This document shows, piece by piece, positions 55,017-61,351 of a DNA stretch of 64,000 nt; the first letter of the stretch is position 1, and each line of letters starts with the position of its first letter. A program made the translations under genes and the position numbers. The DNA comes from Piscinibacter sp047602365 (lineage in GTDB: Bacteria > Pseudomonadota > Gammaproteobacteria > Burkholderiales > Burkholderiaceae_C), in assembly GCA_047602365.1 (NCBI GenBank), contig JASGHM010000002.1:1736001-1800000 (forward strand), written 5' to 3'. The notes beneath the pieces were generated by a model. The model was not told where the DNA came from, searched no databases, and was given only the letters and a program-made list of their open reading frames with translations.

Positions 55017-57193
55017 ATGGCACGCCTTCACCGCCAGACACACCACTTCATCGCCCGAACGCCGATCGCGCTGTCGATCACGCTCGCCTTCGCCGCTGCG
55101 CAAGCGCAGACGGCCACCACCGAGACCCAGCTCGCGCCCGTCGTCGTGCAGGGCCGCGCCACGCCCGCCGCAACCGTCGGCGGCTGGGGCGACATCCCGC
55201 TGGCCCGCACGCCGCTGCAAGCCACCGTGTTCGGCAGCGAACAGGCCAAGGATCGCGGCGTGCAGCGGCTGTCGGACCTGACTTCCTTCGACGCCGCGAT
55301 CAGCGACGCCTACAACACCGAGGGCTACTGGGACTACCTGACGGTGCGCGGCTTCGTCATCGACAACCGCTTCAACTACCGGCGCGACGGCCTGCCGATC
55401 AACGCCGAGACATCGATCCCGCTGGACAACAAGGCGCAGGTCGAGGTGCTCAAGGGCACCAGCGGCATGCAGGCCGGCACCAGTGCACCGGGCGGCCTGG
55501 TCAACTTCGTCGTCAAGCGGCCGACCGACCAGCCGTTGCGGCGCGCCTCGCTCGAGTGGCGCGAGGCCGGCAGCGTGACCGGCGCGGTCGACATCAGCCA
55601 GCGCTTCGGTGCCGGCAACACCTTCGGTGTGCGCATCAACGCCGCCGCGGCAAGGCTCGACCCCAAGGTGCACGACGCGGAAGGCAAGCGTCACCTGCTC
55701 GCGCTCGCCGGCGACTGGCGCGCAGGCCCCGACACGCTGATCGAAGCCGAGATCGAGACCAGCCGCCGCTCGCAGCCCAGCGTGCCGGGCTTCAGCCTGC
55801 TCGGCCGATATGGTACCCGGCGCCGGGCGACCCACGCATCAACCTGAACAACCAGGCCTGGGCACTGCCGGTGGTGCTGGAAGGCACGACCGCTTCGCTG
55901 CGCTGGCAGCAGAAGCTCGCCGACGGCTGGAAGTTCGTTGCCCATGGCGCGACGCAGCGGCTGACCAGCGACGACCGCATCGCGTTCCCGTTCGGCTGCT
56001 TCGCCGAGAACCCGGACTACGTCGAGCCGCTCACGTACTGCAGTGATGGCACCGTCGACCTCTACGACTTCCGCAGCGAGAACGAACGCCGGCGCACCAA
56101 CGCGCTGGACCTGACGCTGTCCGGCACGCTGCGCAGCGGCACGATCGAGCACGCACTGTCGCTCGGCGTGCTGCACAGCCGCGTGACCAACCGCTTCGGC
56201 CTGCAGACCTTCGCCTTCAGCGGCACCGGCAACGTCGACGGTAGCGTGCGCGACCTGCCAGCCAACCCGACGCCGAACGACGCGAACACCAACCGCGACG
56301 AACGATCCACCGAGCTGAGCCTGCGCGACGCGATCGCCTTCGACGAACGCAACACGCTGTGGCTGGGTGCGCGGCACACGCGGCTGAAGCGCGCCAGCGT
56401 GCGCACCGACCCGGCCGACCGCCGCGCGACCGACTACCAGCAGTCGTTCACGACACCCTTCGTGGCGCTCAGCCATGCCTGGGCGGCCGGACAACTGGTC
56501 TACCTGAGCTGGGGCCGCGGCGTGCAGTCGGAGGTGGCCCCGAACCGGGCCCGCTACAGCAATGCGGGTGAGGCGCTTCCGGCACTGAAGAGCCGCCAGA
56601 CCGAGCTGGGCGTGAAGGGCAGCGCCGGCGACACCGAATGGAACGCGGCGCTGTTCGAGATCCGCCAGCCGCTGTTCCGCGACATCGGCGCCTGCGACGG
56701 CAGCGACGACTCGTGCACGCGCCAGGCCGATGGTGAACAACACCATCGCGGGCTCGATGCCAGCGTGGCGACGCAGTTCGACGCCTGGACGCTGCGGGCC
56801 GGGCTGCAGTGGCTGCGCGCGCGCGTGCAGGGTGTGTCCGACGCAAGCATCGACGGCAGACAGCCGACCAACGTGCCGGCGCGCACGCTGAAGCTGCAGG
56901 CCGATCATCGCCTCGCTGCGCTGCCCGGCCTGACGCTGCAAGGCGGCCTGGTCGCGGAAAGCAGCCGCATGGTGCTGCCCGACAACAGCGTGCGGATCGG
57001 CGGTTGGTCGCGGCTCGACCTCGGCGCGCGCTACGACACGCGCCTGGCCGGCAGCGCCGTGACCTGGCGCGCCGGCGTCGACAACGCCGCCGACCGCCGC
57101 GCCTGGCGCGAATCACCCTATCAGTTCGGCCATGCGTACCTGTTCCCGCTGGCGCCGCGCACGTTCCGCCTGTCGGTCCAGGCCGAGCTCTAG
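55017..57193 (+). CDS. TonB-dependent outer-membrane receptor, TPP-riboswitch controlled, frame broken
   Basis: Active transporter of the outer membrane. Signal peptide (about 1-30, ending AAAQAQ), TonB-box-like APVVVQG, a plug domain (LKGTSGMQAGTSAPGGLVNF) and a beta-barrel with the DPRINLNNQAW segment of siderophore-receptor-like proteins; the last residues are QAEL, without the usual terminal aromatic. One base is missing near 55810 (a C3 where C4 restores YGTPAPGDPR), and adding it gives 725 residues. Sequence resembles ferric-siderophore receptors, but the upstream TPP riboswitch points to uptake of thiamine or a precursor. Alone between two terminators. Confidence 0.88.
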
Positions 57194-57211
57194 GCGGTTC
57201 GGAAAACTGGC

Positions 57212-57217
57212 TATAAT
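57212..57217 (+). promoter_or_regulatory. -10 box of the tRNA-Asn promoter
   Basis: Perfect TATAAT, 12 bases before the mature 5' end of the tRNA. A clear -35 box is not visible. Confidence 0.65.
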
Positions 57218-57229
57218 GCGAGGCTCTGT

Positions 57230-57305
57230 TCCTCGATAGCTCAGTCGGTAGAGCGCCGGACTGTTAATCCGTAGGTCCCTGGTTCGAGCCCAGGTCGGGG
57301 AGCCA
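57230..57305 (+). tRNA. tRNA-Asn (anticodon GTT)
   Basis: 76 nucleotides with encoded CCA. Acceptor arms TCCTCGA/TCGGGGA pair fully (one G-T), the D-arm contains AGCTCAGTCGGTAGAGC, the anticodon loop CTGTTAA carries GTT at 57263-57265, and the T-arm has GGTTCGAGCC. A terminator follows ten bases later, so it is a single-gene unit. Confidence 0.97.
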
Positions 57306-57315
57306 AGGTAAATGA

Positions 57316-57350
57316 GGGGCCCGCCAGCGATGGCGGGCCCCTTTCACTTT
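57316..57350 (+). terminator. Rho-independent terminator after tRNA-Asn
   Basis: Perfect 10-bp stem GGGGCCCGCC/GGCGGGCCCC with a six-base loop, then TTTCACTTT. Confidence 0.9.
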
Positions 57351-57437
57351 GGCCGCGCAGGCAGGGCCGGACGGGCATGGATGGAACGAGGGCGATGCAT
57401 CAGAATGCCCCGACGAGGTACTGAGGGGGCGACTCGG

Positions 57438-58481
57438 GTGAGCAGCGCACAGCGAATGCCAGGCCTCGATGGGCTGCGAGCCTTCTCCATCGTGCTGGTT
57501 CTGCTCGGGCATCTGCGAGGCACGCAAGGCTTCGGCTCCGGGCCGATCCTCGCGGGGCTGGGAGACGTCGCTCATCTCGGCGTTGGCGTCTTCTTCGTCA
57601 TCTCCGGCTTCCTCATCACCTCGTTGTTGCTCGACGAGCAGGACAACACCGGCGGCATCTCGCTGTCCCGCTTCTACATCCGCCGCAGCCTGCGCATCTT
57701 CCCGGCTTTCTTCGCCTACCTCGCCGCCCTGTATTGCGGCCATGTGCTCGGGTGGATCCACCTGTCGACGGTCGACCTGCTGACCGCCGTCACCTACACG
57801 GCCAACTACAACGTCGATCGATCGTGGTACGTCGGGCACATCTGGTCGCTGTCCGTCGAGGAACAGTTCTACCTGCTGTGGCCACTCGCCATGCTGCTCG
57901 TCACCCCGAGGAAGCGGCAGGTCTGGGTCGCGACGGCGGTGCTGCTGGTGGCGCCGCTGGTCAGGATCGCCATGCACGTGGCCATCAAGAGCGGCCCCGC
58001 CCGCGATCTGGAAATCTTCCCGGCCGTCTCCGATGCCATCGCAGCAGGCTGCCTGATGGCGCTCGCGCGCGGAGAACTGCTGCGGCACGAGTGGTATCGC
58101 CGAATCACCGCCTCGGGGTGGATCTGGCTGGCGCTCGTCCCTGTGCTGGCGGTCAACAGGTTCGACAACTACACCGTCGTCAACGCGCTCGGCAGCCCGT
58201 TCGAACTGGGCCTGCTGGCCATCCTGGTCGAAGCCAGTTCGCGGCGCGATCACGGGCCGATGGCACAGGTGCTGAACTGGGGCCCGGTCGTGTTCGTGGG
58301 CACCCTGAGCTATTCGCTGTACCTGTGGCAGCAGCCCTTCCTGGACCGCCACTGCCTGACGGTGTACTGCACCTATCCGCTGAACCTCGTGCTGGCCGTG
58401 GCATGTGCCCTGGCTTCACACCTTCTGCTCGAACGCCCCTTGCTCAGACTTCGCAAGCGGTTCGCATCGCCAGCGCATTGA
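57438..58481 (+). CDS. Acyltransferase-3-family membrane protein
   Basis: 347 residues, about ten hydrophobic segments. Family landmarks: GLDGLRAFSIVLVLLGH with the conserved N-terminal Arg and His, GVGVFFVISGFLITSLLL, FYIRRSLRIFPAFF and SLSVEEQFYLLWPL. Such proteins O-acetylate or O-succinylate polysaccharides, lipids or glycans at the inner membrane. GTG 57438 is chosen for a GGGGGC upstream and because the conserved N-terminus follows at once; ATG 57456 is an alternative. It may be transcribed with the epimerase gene 49 bases downstream. Confidence 0.88.
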   Translation: MSSAQRMPGLDGLRAFSIVLVLLGHLRGTQGFGSGPILAGLGDVAHLGVGVFFVISGFLITSLLLDEQDNTGGISLSRFYIRRSLRIFPAFFAYLAALYCGHVLGWIHLSTVDLLTAVTYTANYNVDRSWYVGHIWSLSVEEQFYLLWPLAMLLVTPRKRQVWVATAVLLVAPLVRIAMHVAIKSGPARDLEIFPAVSDAIAAGCLMALARGELLRHEWYRRITASGWIWLALVPVLAVNRFDNYTVVNALGSPFELGLLAILVEASSRRDHGPMAQVLNWGPVVFVGTLSYSLYLWQQPFLDRHCLTVYCTYPLNLVLAVACALASHLLLERPLLRLRKRFASPAH

Positions 58482-58530
58482 CGCCACGCGGCCCGGGCAG
58501 ACGTGCCGGATGTCAGGAGGACGAATCACC

Positions 58531-59466
58531 ATGCAGACCATTCTGGGCGCCAGCGGACAGATCGCCATGGAACTCGCGCGCGAACTGCACCGTTCGCATG
58601 GCAGCGATCTCCGGCTCGTGAGCCGAAACCCCCGCAAGGTCAACGACACCGACGTCCTCGTCCCGGCAGACCTGCTCGATGCCCGCCAAGCCGCCGGGGC
58701 CGTCGAGGGCAGCCGCATCGTCTACTTCACGGCCGGCTTGCCACCGGACTCGAAGCTCTGGGAGACGCAGTTCCCGGTGATATTGAAGAACGCCCTGGCC
58801 GCGACGCGTGCCGCGGGTGCCCGGTTCGTCTACTTCGACAACACCTACATGTATCCGCAGGACGACCGCTTGTTGACCGAAGACGTGCCCTTCGAGCCGG
58901 TCGGTCGCAAGGGCCGCGTGCGGGCGCTGATGGCGTCGATGGTGCTGCAGGAGATGGCCCGAGGCGATATTCCGGTTCTCATCGGCCGGGCACCCGAGTT
59001 CTACGGCCCCGGCAAGACGCAGAGCATCACGAACACCCTGGTGGTGGACAACTTGAAGCGCGGCAAGCCCCCCCGCGTGCCGGTGCGCGACGACACCCGC
59101 CGCACGCTCATCTGGACGCCAGATGCCAGCCGTGCACTGGCGGCACTGGGCAACGCCGCCGACACGTACGGCCAGACCTGGCACCTGCCATGCGACGACC
59201 AGCGATTGACCTATCGTGAGTTCGTGGCACTGGCTGCCGAGGTGTTTGGAACCCCACCCTCGTACCGGGTGCTCGGCAAATGGACCCTCACCCTCGCCGG
59301 GTTGGTGTCCTCGCAGGTGCGCGAACTGCGCGAACTGCTGCCGAGGTACGAGCAGGACAACCTGTTCGACTCCTCGAAGTTCAAGCGCAGGTTCCCTGGC
59401 TTCGAGGTCACGACCTACCGGCAGGGCCTGGAGCGCATTCGTGCCGAGGCCGGCAAGCCCGCTTGA
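58531..59466 (+). CDS. NAD(P)-binding epimerase/dehydratase-like protein (extended SDR)
   Basis: 311 residues. An N-terminal Rossmann start (TILGASGQIAMELAREL), then VYFDNTYMYPQD, where the Tyr takes the catalytic place of extended short-chain reductases, and a C-terminal substrate half. Substrate unknown; similar proteins are annotated only as NAD-dependent epimerase/dehydratase. ATG 58531 has a clear AGGAGG. Downstream of the acyltransferase gene on the same strand. Confidence 0.85.
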   Translation: MQTILGASGQIAMELARELHRSHGSDLRLVSRNPRKVNDTDVLVPADLLDARQAAGAVEGSRIVYFTAGLPPDSKLWETQFPVILKNALAATRAAGARFVYFDNTYMYPQDDRLLTEDVPFEPVGRKGRVRALMASMVLQEMARGDIPVLIGRAPEFYGPGKTQSITNTLVVDNLKRGKPPRVPVRDDTRRTLIWTPDASRALAALGNAADTYGQTWHLPCDDQRLTYREFVALAAEVFGTPPSYRVLGKWTLTLAGLVSSQVRELRELLPRYEQDNLFDSSKFKRRFPGFEVTTYRQGLERIRAEAGKPA

Positions 59467-59512
59467 GTGAACCTGGTGTCAAGAGCCGGGAAACCGGCAG
59501 TGCGCAGAAATC

Positions 59513-59538
59513 GGATAAATAGTATAAATCGTTTATCC
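59513..59538. promoter_or_regulatory. AT-rich dyad upstream of the membrane-protein gene
   Basis: GGATAAA and TTTATCC arms around a 12-base centre containing TATAAA, just before ATG 59556. It looks like a promoter -10 region covered by a repressor-type site in otherwise GC-rich DNA. Regulator unknown. Confidence 0.45.
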
Positions 59539-59555
59539 CAATTTCCGCGCCCGCC

Positions 59556-60362
59556 ATGGACTCCGAGCTTCGCGTCTGGTGGACTCTGCTGTGCGGCTTC
59601 GCCGCGCTCAACATCGTGGCCTGGGCCGTCTCGGCACGCCGATTGCGCGGCACGGAAGACGGCACCGTCCGGTTGCAGCTCCTCCTGTCGGCCGGCTATG
59701 TGCTGGGCTGCGCCTACCGTTCGGCGTTGCCGGTGTTCGACATCCAGCGCCTGTGCCTGGTCGACAGCTGGGCCTCGAGCGTGATCGTCGGCCGCACGGT
59801 GGCGACCGTCGCCGAGCTGTGCTTCGCCGCGCAGTGGGCCGTGCTGCTGGCCGGCTCGTCGACGCTGGCAGGCAGCCGGCCGGGACGTTTCGTCGCCGCG
59901 GCGCTGGTGCCGATCATCGCGGTCGCCGAGTGTTTCTCGTGGCATGCGGTGCTGACGACCTCGAACTTCGGCCACGTCGTCGAGGAAGCGCTGTGGGGTA
60001 GCGCCGCCGCGGCATCGGCCTGCACGCTGTTCGCGCTGTCGCGCCGTCACGCCGGGCGCGCACGCCTGCTGCTGCAGGCCGCCGCCGTCGCAGGCGCGCT
60101 GTACACCGCCTACATGTTCGCCATCGACGTGCCGATGTACTGGGCGCGCTGGATGGCCGACGAACTGGCCGGGCGCACGTACCTGACGCTGGGCCAGGGC
60201 ATCGCCGACGCCTCCAGCCGCTGGGTGGTGTCGCACCGCTGGGACCACTGGCGCAGCGAGTTCGTCTGGATGAGCCTGTACTTCAGCTGCGCGGTGTGGG
60301 TCAGCATCGGGCTCGCGCATGTGCGCCGGCCGTCACGGACCCTGCCGGCCGCCGAGGCCTGA
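59556..60362 (+). CDS. Multi-pass membrane protein of unknown function
   Basis: 268 residues with about seven hydrophobic segments and small charged loops (SARRLRGTEDG, SRRHAGRAR). No catalytic or binding motif was recognised. A Trp/Tyr-rich segment (MFAIDVPMYWARWMADELAG) lies between late helices. Its stop is 38 bases from the end of the convergent glycosidase gene. It has its own AT-rich upstream region, so it is probably a single-gene unit. Confidence 0.75.
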   Translation: MDSELRVWWTLLCGFAALNIVAWAVSARRLRGTEDGTVRLQLLLSAGYVLGCAYRSALPVFDIQRLCLVDSWASSVIVGRTVATVAELCFAAQWAVLLAGSSTLAGSRPGRFVAAALVPIIAVAECFSWHAVLTTSNFGHVVEEALWGSAAAASACTLFALSRRHAGRARLLLQAAAVAGALYTAYMFAIDVPMYWARWMADELAGRTYLTLGQGIADASSRWVVSHRWDHWRSEFVWMSLYFSCAVWVSIGLAHVRRPSRTLPAAEA

Positions 60363-60400
60363 ACGCACGAAGCCCGAGGTTCCGCCGGCCCTGGCGATGC

Positions 60401-61351
60401 TCAGGCGCCCGGCAGGCTCAGGTAGTGGCGGCCCAGTTCGGTCAGCTCGCCGTCGGCGCCGAGCAGGGTCGTGAAGCGGTCGTCGAGGTCGGCGCCGCCG
60501 CGGCCGGTGAACCAGGCATAGCGAAACACGTCGGCGCGCTGCTCGCACAGCGCCACCATCTCGCTCATCTGCGACTTCTGCTTGGCGACCGAGTCGATCG
60601 CGGCGGCGCCGTCGCCGACATGCCAGTTCGCCATCTCGGTGACCCAGAACGGCTTGCCGTACTTCGCCAGCCGGTCGAGCTGATCCTTCAGCCCGTAGTC
60701 GTACCAGTGGAAGCCCAGGTGGTCGATCTGCGGGTCGCGCCCACCGTGGGCGGAACGGTAGGCGGCATGGAACGCATCCAGCCAGGCCACCGGATCGGCA
60801 TAACCGGGCATCGTGCCCCAGGTGATCTGCGGCCCGACGATCGCGACGCCGGTGGCCTGCGCGATGGCCTCGATGCGCGGCCACAGCTCGGCCGCCTGCT
60901 GCGGCGTGCGGTTGGCCTGGCCGCTCAGGTTCGGCTCGTTGAGTGCCAGCAGATAACGCACTTCCGGGTTGGCCTGCAGCATGCGGACGATCTGTGCGTC
61001 GTCGAAGTCCTGGTTCCAGAGCATGGGGATGAAGTCCATGCCGTAGCGGCTGCGCAGTTCGGCGATAGCCCCGCCGGCCGGTGTGTCGCTCCAGTCGTAC
61101 CACCAGCTCAGGCCGGACGAGAGCACCGCGTAGTCGGCCGCACTGCTGAGGCCGTAGGCGATGCCGCGCTTCGCGCTCTTCGTCGATGGCGCGGGGGCCG
61201 GGGCAGGTGCCGGTCCAGGTGCCGGCGCCGGGCCGGGTGCAGGCACCGGCGCGCTGCCGTCGGCGCCGCTGCCTCCGCCACACGCCGCCACCGCCGCGCT
61301 GGCGGCAACCATCAGCAAGCAGCGGCGCCGCTGTGCGTCGGCCGCCATCAC
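60401..61351 (-). CDS. GH128-like (glycosyl hydrolase catalytic core) lipoprotein
   Basis: 316 residues. A lipoprotein signal with Cys24 (ASAAVAACGGG), a Pro/Ala-rich spacer (34-57), then a TIM-barrel of the glycosyl-hydrolase-catalytic-core family: KRGIAYGLSS, GLSWWYDWSDTP, likely acid/base Glu139 in LLALNEPNLSGQAN and nucleophile Glu239 in FWVTEMANW. GH128 enzymes cut beta-1,3-glucans. The start overlaps the stop of the di-haem protein gene by four bases, so the two are translated together. Confidence 0.87.
   Translation of the reverse strand: MMAADAQRRRCLLMVAASAAVAACGGGSGADGSAPVPAPGPAPAPGPAPAPAPAPSTKSAKRGIAYGLSSAADYAVLSSGLSWWYDWSDTPAGGAIAELRSRYGMDFIPMLWNQDFDDAQIVRMLQANPEVRYLLALNEPNLSGQANRTPQQAAELWPRIEAIAQATGVAIVGPQITWGTMPGYADPVAWLDAFHAAYRSAHGGRDPQIDHLGFHWYDYGLKDQLDRLAKYGKPFWVTEMANWHVGDGAAAIDSVAKQKSQMSEMVALCEQRADVFRYAWFTGRGGADLDDRFTTLLGADGELTELGRHYLSLPGA

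Noticed and set aside
57230..57305. tRNA-Asn as the attachment site of an integrated element
   Set aside because: No integrase, no repeated tRNA 3' end and no mobile genes were seen downstream; a normal terminator follows directly.
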